DNA of 64,000 bases from Palleronia marisminoris (GCF_900172315.1 NZ_FWFV01000001.1:558001-622000); one strand, 5' to 3'. Positions 35,632-45,248 are shown, counted from the first letter of the stretch. Notes: generated from the sequence alone by a model not told the origin. Made by a program: numbers and translations.

Positions 35632-36322
35632 AGATCATCTTGCGCGTCATCCCGCCGTCAATGGTCAGGATCTGGCCCGTGGTGAACTCGGACCCGGCGA
35701 GGTATTCCACTGCCCGGGCGATATCGGACGGCTTGCCCGCCCGCCCCGCCGGGTGCTGCGTGTGATCCACGTCCCTCAGCGCATCGAAATCCCCCGTGAC
35801 GATCCAGCCCGGCGCGATGCCGTTCACCCGAACCGCCGGCCCCAGCGACACCGCAAGCGCGTGGGTCAGCGCCACCAGCCCGCCCTTGGTCGCGGCATAG
35901 GCCTCGGTGTTCGGCTCGGACATGAAGGCGCGGGTCGAGGACATCAGGATCATCGATCCGTTCGCCGCCCGCAGCAGCGGAACCGTATGCTTGGCCATCA
36001 GGAAGCTGCCGGTCAGGTTCGTCCCGATCCAGGCGTTCCAGTCCTCCAGCGACAGGTCCTCTACGGGGCCGCTGTCGGGGCTGGCGATCCCGGCGTTCGA
36101 CACCAGAAGGTCCAGCCGCTTCAACCCGGCTAAGGCCGACCGCACCGAGGCCTCGTCCGAGACGTCGGCCTCGACCCGCGTCAGATGGTCGTGATCGGGA
36201 AGATCGGCGAGGCCATCGGCGTCGCGATCCAGCGCGTGGACGGCCCAGCCGAGGTCCAGGAGGTGGGCGACGATCCCCCTGCCGATGCCGTTGGCGCCGC
36301 CCGTGACGAGTGCGTGTTTCAT
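35621..36322 (-). CDS. Short-chain dehydrogenase/reductase
   Basis: A classical SDR of 233 residues with HALVTGGANGIGRGIVAHLL at residues 3-22 (NAD(P) motif TGGxxGIG), LLVSNAGIASPD near 78, the catalytic Ser in ILMSSTRAFM near 125 and YAATKGGLVALTHA near 142 (Tyr and Lys). The C-terminal TTGQILTIDGGMTRK is the standard SDR end. An aspartate-like residue after the second strand (ALDRDADG) favours NAD over NADP. ATG at 36322 is chosen by family alignment. It is first in a two-SDR operon and divergent from metG. Substrate unknown. Confidence 0.88.
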   Translation of the reverse strand: MKHALVTGGANGIGRGIVAHLLDLGWAVHALDRDADGLADLPDHDHLTRVEADVSDEASVRSALAGLKRLDLLVSNAGIASPDSGPVEDLSLEDWNAWIGTNLTGSFLMAKHTVPLLRAANGSMILMSSTRAFMSEPNTEAYAATKGGLVALTHALAVSLGPAVRVNGIAPGWIVTGDFDALRDVDHTQHPAGRAGKPSDIARAVEYLAGSEFTTGQILTIDGGMTRKMIYAE

Positions 36323-36417
36323 GGCGAGGTCAGCTATGCCGCGCCGCGCCCCGGTCAAACGCTGGAACTCGGCGCGGGCAGCGGCTAAACGGGCGCGACA
36401 CCTGAAACGAGGCCCCC

Positions 36418-38142
36418 ATGTCCCGCGTCCTGATCACCTCGGCGATCCCTTACATCAACGGCATCAAGCACCTGGGCAACCTCGTCGGCTCAATGCTGCC
36501 CGCCGACCTCTATGCGCGCTATCGTCGCGGGCGTGGGGACGAGGTGCTGTTCCTCTGCGCCACGGACGAGCATGGCACTCCGGCAGAGATCGCCGCCCAG
36601 AAAGCCGGCAAGCCCGTGGCCGAATACTGCGCCGAGATGTGGCAGACCCAGAAGTCCCTCAGCGACGGGTTCCTGCTGTCCTTCGACAAGTTCGGCCGGT
36701 CCTCCAGCCCGCAGAACCACGCGCTGACCCAGCATTTCGCCGCCAAGCTGCACGACGCCGGCCTGATCGAGGAACGGACCGAGACGCAGGTCTACTCCAA
36801 CGCCGACGGCCGCTTCCTGCCCGACCGCTATATCGAGGGCACCTGCCCGAACTGCGGCTACGACAAGGCCCGCGGCGACCAGTGCGAGAACTGCACCAAG
36901 CAGCTCGACCCCGTCGACCTGATCGAGCCGCGCTCGGCCATTTCGGGGTCCACCGATCTGGAGGTGCGCGAGACCAAGCACCTCTACCTGCTGCAATCGA
37001 AGATGCGCGACGAGTTGCGGTCCTGGATCGACACGCGCGAGGACTGGCCGGTCCTGACGACCTCGATTGCCAAGAAGTGGCTGGATGACGGCGACGGCTT
37101 GCAGGACCGCGGGATCACCCGCGACCTGGAATGGGGCGTGCCGGTGCGCCGCGGAGATGCCGACTGGCCGGGGATGGAGGGCAAGGTCTTCTACGTCTGG
37201 TTCGACGCCCCGATCGAATACATCGCCTGCGCCAACGAATGGACCGCCGAGCGCGGCATGCCCGACGCCGACTGGCAGCGCTGGTGGCGCACAGATCACG
37301 GCGCCGATGACGTGCGCTACGTCCAGTTCATGGGCAAGGACAACGTGCCGTTCCACACCCTGTCCTTCCCCGTGACGATCATGGGCGCGAACTCGACGGG
37401 CGAGGACTGGAAGCTCGTCGATTACATCAAGTCGTTCAACTACCTGAACTATGATGGCGGCCAGTTCTCGACCTCGCAGGGCCGCGGCGTGTTCATGGAC
37501 CAGGCGCTGTCGATCCTGCCGGCCGACTACTGGCGCTGGTACCTGCTGCGCAACGCCCCCGAAAACGGCGATTCCGAGTTCACGTGGGAAACGTTTCAGG
37601 CCGCCTCGAACCGCGACCTTGCGGACGTGCTGGGCAACTTCGTCAGTCGCGTGACAAAATTCTGCCGCTCGAAATTCGATGAGACGGTGCCCGAGGGCGG
37701 GACCTACGGCCCCGAGGAAGAGGCGGTGATCGCCGACCTGACGACGCGCGTGGCCGAGTACACCCGCCTCATGGACGCGATCGAGATCCGAAAGGCCGCG
37801 GCCGAGCTGCGCGCGATCTGGGTCGTGGGCAACGAGTACCTGCAACGCACCGCCCCCTGGTCCGCCTTCAAGGAGGATCCCGACCGCGCCGCCGCGATCA
37901 TCCGCCTGTCGCTGAACCTGATCCGCCTCTACGGCATCCTGTCGCAGCCCTTCATCCCCGACGCGGCCGACGCCATGCTGAAGGCGATGCGCACCGATGC
38001 GGCCTGGCCGAACGACGTGCCGCAGGCGCTGTCGGCCTTGCCCGCCGGCCACGCGTTCGACGTGCCGGAGAACCTCTTTGCCAAGATCACCGACGACCAG
38101 CGCGAGGATTGGTCCACGCGCTTCTCGGGCACAAGGACCTGA
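36418..38142 (+). CDS. metG: Methionyl-tRNA synthetase
   Basis: Charges tRNA-Met. The 574-residue enzyme has the HIGH-type motif at HLGN (residue 18), a zinc knuckle with four cysteines at 143, 146, 156 and 159, [13 protein letters not shown] near 258 and [15 protein letters not shown] near 303. The class I KMSKS loop is replaced by [11 protein letters not shown] at 349, where many MetRS have K at the first position. The C-terminal tRNA-binding domain found in some bacteria is absent; the protein ends after the anticodon-binding helical domain. It is followed after four bases by rpe. The promoter lies in the 95-base divergent region with the SDR operon. Confidence 0.95.
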   Translation: MSRVLITSAIPYINGIKHLGNLVGSMLPADLYARYRRGRGDEVLFLCATDEHGTPAEIAAQKAGKPVAEYCAEMWQTQKSLSDGFLLSFDKFGRSSSPQNHALTQHFAAKLHDAGLIEERTETQVYSNADGRFLPDRYIEGTCPNCGYDKARGDQCENCTKQLDPVDLIEPRSAISGSTDLEVRETKHLYLLQSKMRDELRSWIDTREDWPVLTTSIAKKWLDDGDGLQDRGITRDLEWGVPVRRGDADWPGMEGKVFYVWFDAPIEYIACANEWTAERGMPDADWQRWWRTDHGADDVRYVQFMGKDNVPFHTLSFPVTIMGANSTGEDWKLVDYIKSFNYLNYDGGQFSTSQGRGVFMDQALSILPADYWRWYLLRNAPENGDSEFTWETFQAASNRDLADVLGNFVSRVTKFCRSKFDETVPEGGTYGPEEEAVIADLTTRVAEYTRLMDAIEIRKAAAELRAIWVVGNEYLQRTAPWSAFKEDPDRAAAIIRLSLNLIRLYGILSQPFIPDAADAMLKAMRTDAAWPNDVPQALSALPAGHAFDVPENLFAKITDDQREDWSTRFSGTRT

Positions 38143-38146
38143 CGCC

Positions 38147-38812
38147 ATGACCCTCATCGCCCCCTCGATCCTCTCCGCCGACTTCGCCGATTTCGGGCGC
38201 CAGATCCGCGCCGTTGAAGACGCCGGCGCCGACTGGGTGCACGTGGACGTGATGGACAACCACTTCGTCCCGAACCTGACCTTCGGCCCCCCGGCGGTGA
38301 AGGCGTTCCGCCCCCACGTGAAGACGCTGATGGACGTCCACCTGATGATCGCGCCGGTGGACCCCTCGATCCCTGCATATGCCGAGGCCGGCGCCGACCG
38401 CCTGACCGCCCATGTCGAGGCCGGCCCGCACATCCACCGCACGCTTCAGGCCATCCGGGACGCGGACATGCAGGCAGGCGTCGCCCTGAACCCCGGCACC
38501 CCGGCCGACGCGGTGGAAAACCTGCTGGATCTCGTGGACCTTGTCCTCGTGATGACGGTGAACCCCGGCTTCGGCGGGCAGAGCTTCATCGACATGACCG
38601 CCAAGATCGCCCGCATCCGCGCGATGATCGGCGACCGCCCCGTGCACATCCAGGTCGACGGCGGCATCACGCCCGAAACCGCCCCCCGCGTCACCCGCGC
38701 CGGGGCGGATGTGCTCGTGGCAGGCTCGGCCGTGTTCAAGGGCGGCACCTACGCCGACAACATTGCCGCGATCCGCAAGGCGGGCGATGCGGCGACGGGG
38801 CGGATGGCTTAG
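38147..38812 (+). CDS. rpe: Ribulose-phosphate 3-epimerase
   Basis: Interconverts ribulose 5-phosphate and xylulose 5-phosphate in the Calvin and pentose phosphate pathways. The 221-residue TIM barrel has IAPSILSADFADFG at the start, WVHVDVMDNHFVPNLTFGPP near 30 with the metal-binding His and Asp, LMDVHLMI near 66, VMTVNPGFGGQSFI near 138 and IQVDGGITPETA near 170. It begins four bases after metG, an operon without obvious logic that is seen in other roseobacters. Its stop overlaps the convergent DUF1428 gene by four bases. Confidence 0.96.
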   Translation: MTLIAPSILSADFADFGRQIRAVEDAGADWVHVDVMDNHFVPNLTFGPPAVKAFRPHVKTLMDVHLMIAPVDPSIPAYAEAGADRLTAHVEAGPHIHRTLQAIRDADMQAGVALNPGTPADAVENLLDLVDLVLVMTVNPGFGGQSFIDMTAKIARIRAMIGDRPVHIQVDGGITPETAPRVTRAGADVLVAGSAVFKGGTYADNIAAIRKAGDAATGRMA

Positions 38813-39153
38813 GCGAGGGGCTCGAACCGGCCCCAGAGCAGCTTCCTGCCGTCGTTCTCGAGGAACGGGATGCAGGCCCATTTGGGGTCATTGCCCATGC
38901 TCGCCATGCAGGCCTCGGCGGTTTCGGCGTCGGGCCAGATGACGTAGCCGAAAACGACGCCCTCATCCTCGGCCTTGTGGACCGCCGTGGGGAAAGAGGT
39001 GAGGCCGCCGCTGGGTTCGTCCAGTTCCCACGCGTCGTGCACGGTCAGGGCCCCGGCGTCGTAGAACTGCCGGGCGGCCTCCTTGGCGGCCTCGGCAAAG
39101 CCGGATCGGCGGCTACGGGGAACGGCGGCAAGATATGTCCAGATATGCGGCAT
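38809..39153 (-). CDS. DUF1428 family protein
   Basis: A 114-residue protein of the DUF1428 family (dimeric alpha/beta-barrel type). Marks are the early YLAAVPRSRRSGFAEAAKEA, the central HDAWELDEPSGGLTSFPTA, VVFGYVIWPDAETAEACMAS and the C-terminal CIPFLENDGRKLLWGRFEPL. Family length is about 117 residues, so this is full length. The role is unknown; the related fold suggests small-molecule binding or stress response. The start chosen is ATG at 39153. It is convergent with rpe and divergent from suhB. Confidence 0.9.
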   Translation of the reverse strand: MPHIWTYLAAVPRSRRSGFAEAAKEAARQFYDAGALTVHDAWELDEPSGGLTSFPTAVHKAEDEGVVFGYVIWPDAETAEACMASMGNDPKWACIPFLENDGRKLLWGRFEPLA

Positions 39154-39259
39154 CGCGTGATCCCTTGATAAATCCCGTCCTCTGATCAATACGACAACCG
39201 GTTGGCATTTGTTCCGCCGGGCCCTATAGCGCGGGGCTGACAACGGAAGGCGGACGACG

Positions 39260-40048
39260 ATGCAGGGCAGCGCCAATCTTACAATCATGGTCAAGGCGGC
39301 GCGCGCCGCGGCCCGGCAGCTCGTGCGGGACTTCCGCGAGGTCGAGAATCTCCAGGTTTCGGTCAAGGGTACGGGCGATTTCGTCAGCCGCGCCGACATC
39401 GCCGCCGAGGAAACGATCCGCAACATCCTGACCTCCGAGCGGCCGAACTACGGCTGGATGGGCGAGGAAAGCGCCGAGGTCGAGGGCAAGGACCCGACCC
39501 GCCGCTGGATCGTCGATCCGCTGGATGGCACCACGAACTTCCTCCACGGCCTGCCCCACTGGGCGATCTCGATCGCGCTCGAGCACAAGGGCGAGATCGT
39601 CTCGGCCGTCATCTACGACCCCGCCAAGGACGAGATGTTCTGGGCCGAGCGTGGCGCCGGCGCCTTCATGAACGACCAACGCCTGCGCGTCTCGGGCCGG
39701 ACGAAGATGATCGAAAGCCTGTTCGCCACCGGACTGCCTTGGGGCAGCAAGCCCGAGCTTCCGCTGAAACTGCGTGACCTGGGCCGCATCCTGCCCGCCA
39801 CCTCGGGCGTGCGTCGCTTTGGCGTGGCAAGCCTCGACCTCGCTTACGTCGCCGCCGGCCGCTATGACGGCTACTGGGAGCGCGGGATCGAGCCCTGGGA
39901 CGTCGCCGCAGGCCTCCTGATCGTGCGCGAAGCGGGCGGTTTCGCCGAGGCATTGGCGGGCGAGGATGTCTTCACCTCGCGCACCGTGGTTTCCGGCAAC
40001 GCGGGCGTGTTCGAGGCCTTCGCCAAGGAATTGCGCAAGACCACCTAG
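39260..40048 (+). CDS. suhB: Inositol-1-monophosphatase (SuhB type)
   Basis: A 262-residue Li+-sensitive type phosphatase. The metal site is YGWMGEESAE near residue 64 and RRWIVDPLDGTTNFLHGLP near 80, and the second metal loop is YWERGIEPWDVAAGLLIVREA near 210. The WIVDPLDGTTNF wording is the SuhB/inositol monophosphatase form, distinct from the HisN protein at 27277. SuhB-type proteins also bind RNA polymerase with NusA/NusG in rRNA transcription in other bacteria. Its stop shares the CTAG tetramer with the convergent GFA gene. Confidence 0.93.
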   Translation: MQGSANLTIMVKAARAAARQLVRDFREVENLQVSVKGTGDFVSRADIAAEETIRNILTSERPNYGWMGEESAEVEGKDPTRRWIVDPLDGTTNFLHGLPHWAISIALEHKGEIVSAVIYDPAKDEMFWAERGAGAFMNDQRLRVSGRTKMIESLFATGLPWGSKPELPLKLRDLGRILPATSGVRRFGVASLDLAYVAAGRYDGYWERGIEPWDVAAGLLIVREAGGFAEALAGEDVFTSRTVVSGNAGVFEAFAKELRKTT

Positions 40049-40407
40049 GCGTCGCTGGGGTGGTTGCGCCCGTCGGTCATCGGGATCGGTTCGAGCGCGC
40101 GCAGGTCGACGCCCTCGATGCAGCCCAAGTTGATCCCGACCTCGCCCGGGTCCGACCGCCGCCGGTGATGCGTGTAGATCCCGCAGACCGAACAGAACCA
40201 GTGCTCGGCCGTCTTCGTGCCCCATTGATACAGGCTCAGTGCGTCGGCCCCGCGCACCACCGTCACATCTGTCGCCCGGGCTGACACGTTGGCCCCCTGC
40301 CGCCGCGCGCAGAACGAACAGTCGCAGCGGCGGGCCGCGTCGAGCGCTTCGCACAGCACCGCCTCGAGCTCGACCGCGCCGCAATGGCATGTCGCCCGGA
40401 TCTTCAT
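40045..40407 (-). CDS. GFA (glutathione-dependent formaldehyde-activating) family protein
   Basis: A 120-residue zinc-binding protein of the GFA/Mss4-like family. The cysteines are clustered as usual: TCHCGAVELE near the start, CDCSFCARRQGANV near residue 31 and FCSVCGIYTHHRRR near 70. The classic member forms S-hydroxymethylglutathione, but most relatives, including those like this one, have no shown activity, so formaldehyde metabolism is not assumed. The start overlaps the rhomboid stop as ATGA, pointing to one operon with the protease upstream. Confidence 0.87.
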   Translation of the reverse strand: MKIRATCHCGAVELEAVLCEALDAARRCDCSFCARRQGANVSARATDVTVVRGADALSLYQWGTKTAEHWFCSVCGIYTHHRRRSDPGEVGINLGCIEGVDLRALEPIPMTDGRNHPSDA

Positions 40408-41126
40408 CGCCGGTGCCCCGCCCGCGGCACGGGCGAGCGCCGCCATTGATAATGCGCCTCGGGGTATGGCGGCAGTCCGTGGTGGCGGTTCCAGAAGACC
40501 CGGCCGCCCAGGCGCAGGAACACCGGGACGGTCAGCGCCAACCCCGCGATGAAGCCGCCGGCATGGGCCCAATAGGCGACGCCGCCCATATCCGCAGGCA
40601 TCGCGGCACCCGAGACCACCTGGATGGCGAACCAGACGCCCAGCACGATCCAGGCCGGGATCGGCACGATCTTGAATAAGATGATGAAGACCAGCAGCAC
40701 ATCGACCCGCGCCCGCGGAAACAGCAGCAGGTAGCCCCCCATCACCCCCGCGATCGCGCCCGATGCGCCGATCATCGGCACGATCGAGGATGGATCGGCC
40801 AGCGTCTGCCCCAGCCCCGCCGCCACGCCGCAGGCGAGGTAGAACCCCAGGAACTGCAGGTGTCCCATCCGGTCCTCGAGGTTGTCTCCGAAGATCCACA
40901 GGAACAGCATGTTGCCGCCCAAGTGCAGCAAGCCGCCATGCAGGAACTGCGAGGTCAGGTACGTCTGGGGGTAGGACAGCGCGGGGATCACCGCCCAGTC
41001 CATCAGGAATGGCGGGTCGTTCAGGTAAGGCACCGACGCGAAGTAAAGCACCACGTTCGCCACCAGCAGCGCATAGACCACGAACGGCGTCCTGCGGCTG
41101 GGGTTGTGGTCGCGGATCGGGAACAT
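40404..41126 (-). CDS. Rhomboid family intramembrane serine protease
   Basis: A 240-residue membrane protease. The hydrophobic helices include VVYALLVANVVLYFASV, the first active-site helix with GASGAIAG (catalytic Ser 122) and the last with YWAHAGGFIAG (catalytic His 188). The upstream loop has FLHGGLLHLGGNMLFLWIFG, with H63, H68 and N72 as expected for the oxyanion region. ATG at 41126 is chosen over 41156 because MFPIRDHNPSRRTPFVVYA matches roseobacter relatives. It is coupled to the GFA gene. Substrates are unknown; bacterial rhomboids process membrane proteins or quality-control targets. Confidence 0.92.
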   Translation of the reverse strand: MFPIRDHNPSRRTPFVVYALLVANVVLYFASVPYLNDPPFLMDWAVIPALSYPQTYLTSQFLHGGLLHLGGNMLFLWIFGDNLEDRMGHLQFLGFYLACGVAAGLGQTLADPSSIVPMIGASGAIAGVMGGYLLLFPRARVDVLLVFIILFKIVPIPAWIVLGVWFAIQVVSGAAMPADMGGVAYWAHAGGFIAGLALTVPVFLRLGGRVFWNRHHGLPPYPEAHYQWRRSPVPRAGHRR

Positions 41127-41178
41127 TGGCCAGACGTGGCCCGCGCGCCCCGGCAATCAAGCGGGGCGCGCGGGGATG

Positions 41179-44100
41179 TCATTCCACCGTGGGGACGGTC
41201 GGTCCGGTCGAGGGCTTCTCGCCCTTGGCACGCGGATCGTTCTGGGCGACCTCGGCCAGAAGCTGCGCGTTGCCGCCCGAGGCGGTGGTGTCGACGCAGA
41301 GGTGCCGCTCGTGGAACACGTCGCCGATGATCGGCTGCCCCATCTGCAGCGCCAGCAGCGGCCCCTCGCGCCGGGCAAGCTGGAGCGCGAGGTCGCGCGC
41401 CGTCTCTTCGTCGCCCCACCACAGGACAGCGCCGAAGGCAGGCTCGGCCGACAGATCGCGGGCCGCGTCACCCCGGCGGGCCTTGCCGCCCAGGCGCTCG
41501 ACCGACCTGATCTGGGCGTCCTTGTCCTCTTCGGTCGGGCCGAGGCACAGGACCGCCGGCCGGGGGACAAGGTGCAGGCGGTTCGACTCGCCCGTGGGTC
41601 CCGGCAGGACGATCGGGCTTTTCGGCGGCTCGGGCGCGCAGGGCTTCTGGAAGCGCGGCATGTAGAACGGCCCGCCCGCCTTTGGCCCGGTGCCCGACAG
41701 CCCCTCGCCGCCGAAGGGCTGGCTGCCGACGATGGCGCCGATCTGGTTGCGGTTGACGTAGAGGTTGCCCGCCTTGATCCGGTCGGTGACGTATTGCACG
41801 CGGTCGTCGATCCGGGTGTGCAGGCCGAAGGTCAGACCGTAGGCGCGCGAGTTGATCGCCTGGATCACCCGGTCTAGGTCCTTCGCCTTGAAGGTCGCCA
41901 CGTGCAGCACGGGTCCGAAGACCTCTCGCTCGATCTCTTCGATGCCCTTCACCCGGACCAGCGCCGGCCCGAGGAAATAACCGGCATCGGGCGCCGCACT
42001 CTGGTAGATCACGCGATCCTGGGCGCGCATCTTCTCGAGATAGCCCGCGATCTCTTCATGCGCCTCGCCGTCGATCAGCGGCCCGCTATCCGAGGCGAGC
42101 ATCCACGGCTCGGTCGGGCGGAACGCCTCCATCGCGCCGGTCAGCATCTCGAGGAAGCCCGTCGCGATATCCTCCTGCACGTAGACGCAGCGGCAGGCCG
42201 AGCAGCGCTGCCCGGCCGACTGAAACGCGGATTCCATCAGCGCCTGCACCGCCTGTTCGGGCAGCGCCGTCGAATCCACGATCATCGCGTTCAACCCGCC
42301 CGTCTCGGCGATCAGCGGTGCCGCGGGGTGGGCGTTTTCGGCCATGGCGCACTTGATCATCCGCGCGACCTCGGTCGAACCGGTGAAAGCCACCCCGTCG
42401 ATCCGCGAGTCCCCGGTCAGCCTGGCACCGACATCGCCCGCGCCCGGCAGGAATTGCAGCACCTCGCGGGGCACACCGGCCTCGTGCATCAGCCGGGCGG
42501 CGATGGCGCCCACCAGCGGCGCCTGCTCGGCCGGCTTTGCCAGCACCGCGTTTCCCGCGGCGAGCGCGGCGGCGATCTGCCCGGTGAAGATCGCCAGCGG
42601 GAAGTTCCACGGGCTGATGCAGACGAACCGGCCCAGCGGCTCGCTGTCGAGCTTCTCGATCTCGGCGGCATAGAAGTTCAGGAAGTCCACCGCCTCGCGC
42701 AGCTCGGCCACGGCATCGGGCAGCGTCTTGCCGGCCTCGCGCGCGAGGGCCCCGAAGAGCTCGCCGAAGTTCTCTTCGTAGAGGTCGGCGACACGTTCGA
42801 GCACGGCCCTGCGTTCCTCCTTGGACGCGGTCCACGGGCGGGCCGCCGTCAGCGCCGTCTCGACATCCGCTTCGCTCGCGAAACGTACCTCGCCCACGAT
42901 GTCCGAGGGGTCCGAGGGGCTGGCCCGTTCTTCGGCCGCGTCGGGCTGCGCCTCGCCGGCGAGCAAGGGCGCGGCTTCGAAGCGATGCGCCCGGAAGGGG
43001 TGGCGGGCGGCCTCGATCTCTTCCAGGTGGTCTGCGCAGGACAGGTCCCAGCCGCGCGCGTTCCTGCGGTGGGGCAGGAAGATTTCGGTCCCCGGCGTCA
43101 CCGGCGCGGAATAGCCGAGGGCCTCGTAGGGATCCTCGGCCACCTGCTCGGCCGGCACTTCCTCGTTGACGATCTGGTTCACGAAGGACGAGTTCGCCCC
43201 GTTCTCCAGCAGCCGCCGCACGAGGTAGGCCAGCAGGTCGCGATGCGCCCCGACGGGCGCGTAGATCCGGCAGCGGATGTTCTCGTCCGCCATGATGATG
43301 TTGTAGAGCGACTCGCCCATGCCGTGCAGGCGCTGGAACTCGAACTCTTCGCGGCCGGCGCCCTCGGACTTGACCATGTGCAGGACGGCGGCGACCGTGT
43401 GGGCGTTATGCGTCGCGAATTGCGGGTAGATGCGGGCGCGGTGGCGCAGCAGCTTGCGCGCATTGCCCAGAAAGCTCACGTCGGTCGCGGGCTTGCGGGA
43501 ATAGACGGGGAAAAGCGGCAGGCCTTCCTGCTGGGCAATCTTGATCTCGGTATCCCAGTAGGCGCCCTTGACCAGCCGCACCATCAGCTTGCGGTCCAGC
43601 CGTTCCGCCGTCTCGGCGATCCAGTCGATGGTAGCACCCGCGCGCGGGCCATAGGCCTGCACGACGATGCCGAACCCGTTCCACCCGGCCAGCCGCTCGT
43701 CCTCGAGCACCCGCTCGATCACCTCGAGCGACAGGGTCAGGCGGTCCTGCTCTTCGGCATCGACGTTGAAGCCGATCTTCAGCCGCGCGGCCTCGGCGGC
43801 CAGGTCGCGGACGACCGGCACCAGCTCTTCCAGCACCCGCTCGCGCTGCGAGACCTCGTAGCGGGGGTGCAGCGCCGAGAACTTGACCGAGATTCCCGGA
43901 TTCGACGCGATGTCGCCCTTGGTGGCGCGCTTCGACATCTTCGCGATCGCGTCGGCGTAGGACTTGCGATAGCGCTCGGCATCGGCATAGGTCTGCGCCG
44001 CCTCGCCCAGCATGTCGTAGGAATAGGTGTAGCCCTTGGCCTCCATCTTGGCGGCCCGGTCCATAGCCTTTTCCATGGTCTGGCCCAGCACGAACTGGCG

Positions 44101-44604
44101 CCCCATGACGCGCATCGCCTGATCGGTCGCGCGCCGGATCACCGGCTCGCCCATCCGCTTCACGGCACCGCGCAGGGCCTTCAGCGGCCGCGTGTCGCGC
44201 TCGTCCAGCACCCGGCCGGTGAACATCAGCGCCCAGGTCGAGGCGTTGACCAGCGACGAGGACGACTTGCCCAGGTGCTCGGACCACTTGCCGGGCGCGA
44301 TCTTGTCCTCGATCAGCTCGTCGATGGTGACGGCGTCGGGCACGCGCAGCAGCGCCTCGGCCAGGCACATCAGCGCCACGCCTTCCTCGGTCGAGAGGCC
44401 GTATTCCGACAGGAAGACCTCCATCAGGCCGGGCTCGCCTTCGGTCCTGAGCCGCTTGACCAGCTTGGTCGCCTTCCGGTGAATCTCTTCCCGGTCGGTG
44501 CTGTCCAGGTTCGCCACGCCGATCAGATCCTGCAGCACGGCGTCCGGGTCAGGATAGGGGGTGATCGGCAGCATGGGCGGGGGCACCATCGTATCGCGAG
44601 GCAT
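41179..44604 (-). CDS. putA: Bifunctional proline dehydrogenase / P5C dehydrogenase
   Basis: Oxidises proline to glutamate in two steps, with FAD and then NAD. The 1141-residue PutA lacks the N-terminal ribbon-helix-helix DNA-binding domain, so it is the enzyme-only form and a separate regulator (the divergent Lrp protein) is expected. The proline dehydrogenase barrel runs from about residue 140 to 480 (FNVDAEEQDRLTLSLEVIE, then VRLVKGAYWDTEIK). The P5C dehydrogenase domain follows from about 560, with ISPWNFPLAIFTG, LIAETGGLNAMIVD and the catalytic cysteine near 800 in SAGQRCSACR. The last 150 residues are the C-terminal ALDH-superfamily domain. ATG at 44604 has GAGGAG upstream. Confidence 0.97.
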   Translation of the reverse strand: MPRDTMVPPPMLPITPYPDPDAVLQDLIGVANLDSTDREEIHRKATKLVKRLRTEGEPGLMEVFLSEYGLSTEEGVALMCLAEALLRVPDAVTIDELIEDKIAPGKWSEHLGKSSSSLVNASTWALMFTGRVLDERDTRPLKALRGAVKRMGEPVIRRATDQAMRVMGRQFVLGQTMEKAMDRAAKMEAKGYTYSYDMLGEAAQTYADAERYRKSYADAIAKMSKRATKGDIASNPGISVKFSALHPRYEVSQRERVLEELVPVVRDLAAEAARLKIGFNVDAEEQDRLTLSLEVIERVLEDERLAGWNGFGIVVQAYGPRAGATIDWIAETAERLDRKLMVRLVKGAYWDTEIKIAQQEGLPLFPVYSRKPATDVSFLGNARKLLRHRARIYPQFATHNAHTVAAVLHMVKSEGAGREEFEFQRLHGMGESLYNIIMADENIRCRIYAPVGAHRDLLAYLVRRLLENGANSSFVNQIVNEEVPAEQVAEDPYEALGYSAPVTPGTEIFLPHRRNARGWDLSCADHLEEIEAARHPFRAHRFEAAPLLAGEAQPDAAEERASPSDPSDIVGEVRFASEADVETALTAARPWTASKEERRAVLERVADLYEENFGELFGALAREAGKTLPDAVAELREAVDFLNFYAAEIEKLDSEPLGRFVCISPWNFPLAIFTGQIAAALAAGNAVLAKPAEQAPLVGAIAARLMHEAGVPREVLQFLPGAGDVGARLTGDSRIDGVAFTGSTEVARMIKCAMAENAHPAAPLIAETGGLNAMIVDSTALPEQAVQALMESAFQSAGQRCSACRCVYVQEDIATGFLEMLTGAMEAFRPTEPWMLASDSGPLIDGEAHEEIAGYLEKMRAQDRVIYQSAAPDAGYFLGPALVRVKGIEEIEREVFGPVLHVATFKAKDLDRVIQAINSRAYGLTFGLHTRIDDRVQYVTDRIKAGNLYVNRNQIGAIVGSQPFGGEGLSGTGPKAGGPFYMPRFQKPCAPEPPKSPIVLPGPTGESNRLHLVPRPAVLCLGPTEEDKDAQIRSVERLGGKARRGDAARDLSAEPAFGAVLWWGDEETARDLALQLARREGPLLALQMGQPIIGDVFHERHLCVDTTASGGNAQLLAEVAQNDPRAKGEKPSTGPTVPTVE

Positions 44605-44649
44605 GGGGACGCTCCTCTACCTTGTCCATCGGCTCTACCTAGAGCGATA

Positions 44650-44664
44650 CTGGCGAAATGTCAG
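44650..44664. promoter_or_regulatory. Possible PutR operator in the putA/putR divergent region
   Basis: CTGGCGAAATGTCAG is an imperfect dyad with an A/T-rich centre, the general shape of Lrp-family sites. It lies 46 bases before the putA start and 54 before putR. No match to a measured site is claimed. Confidence 0.3.
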
Positions 44665-44717
44665 ACCGACCGCGCCGCGATTCGAGGGCGGATCGACCGA
44701 AATAACAAGGGTGTTCA

Positions 44718-45185
44718 ATGCAAACGAAGGGCAGCGGCCTGGACCGGTTCGACCACGCCATCCTCGAGATCCTGGGGACCGAGGGGCGTATCAGCGTCAC
44801 CGACCTCGCAGGCCGGGTCGGGCTGTCGAAAAGCCCCGTTCAAGCGCGCCTGAAACGGCTCGAGACCGAGGGCATCATCACCGGCTACCGCGCCACCATC
44901 GACCCCGTGCGTCTGCAATGCGAGCACGTGGTTTTCGTCCAGATCAAGCTGACCGAGACGCGCGAAGCCGCCATCGCCGCCTTCAACGAAGCCGTCCGCC
45001 GCATCCCCGAGGTGGAACAATGCCACCTGATCGCCGGCAATTTCGACTACCTGCTGAAGGTGCGCACCGCCGACATGACGCGCTACCGCGAGGTGCTGGC
45101 CACGCAGATCTCCACCCTGCCCCACATCGCCCACACCTCGACCTACGTGGCGATGCAGGCGGTGAAGGATCACGCCTGGGGCTGA
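44718..45185 (+). CDS. putR: Lrp/AsnC family regulator, probable proline-responsive PutR
   Basis: A 155-residue Lrp-type regulator. Residues about 10-60 form the helix-turn-helix (LEILGTEGRISVTDLAGRVG, then PVQARLKRLETEGIITGYR) and residues 65-145 the RAM effector domain (VFVQIKLTETREAAIAAFNE, then CHLIAGNFDYLLKVR). The divergent position from putA, which here lacks its own DNA-binding domain, is the classic arrangement of PutR, the proline-dependent activator first described in Rhodobacter capsulatus and Agrobacterium. ATG at 44718 is well spaced from AACAAGGGTG. Its stop is followed by the hairpin before the aldo/keto reductase gene. Confidence 0.92.
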   Translation: MQTKGSGLDRFDHAILEILGTEGRISVTDLAGRVGLSKSPVQARLKRLETEGIITGYRATIDPVRLQCEHVVFVQIKLTETREAAIAAFNEAVRRIPEVEQCHLIAGNFDYLLKVRTADMTRYREVLATQISTLPHIAHTSTYVAMQAVKDHAWG

Positions 45186-45219
45186 CACGGCGCGGAACCG
45201 CAAGCCCGCCGGCGCGCGT

Positions 45220-45241
45220 TCCTTGAGCGACAGTTCAAGGA
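45220..45241 (+). promoter_or_regulatory. Hairpin covering the ribosome-binding site of the aldo/keto reductase gene
   Basis: TCCTTGA (45220-45226) pairs perfectly with TCAAGGA (45235-45241) over an 8-base loop. The second arm contains most of the AAGGAG site that lies six bases before ATG 45249, so folding would hide it. The stem is only 7 bp, with two G-C and five weaker pairs, so melting near growth temperature is plausible. Confidence 0.55.
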
Positions 45242-45248
45242 GAGACTC

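Noticed and set aside
41902-44853. Very long plus-strand open frame (about 980 codons) opposite putA
   Set aside because: Its translation is low-complexity Arg/Gly/Leu-rich without any family motif, and the minus strand here is clearly PutA; such antisense frames are common in GC-rich DNA.
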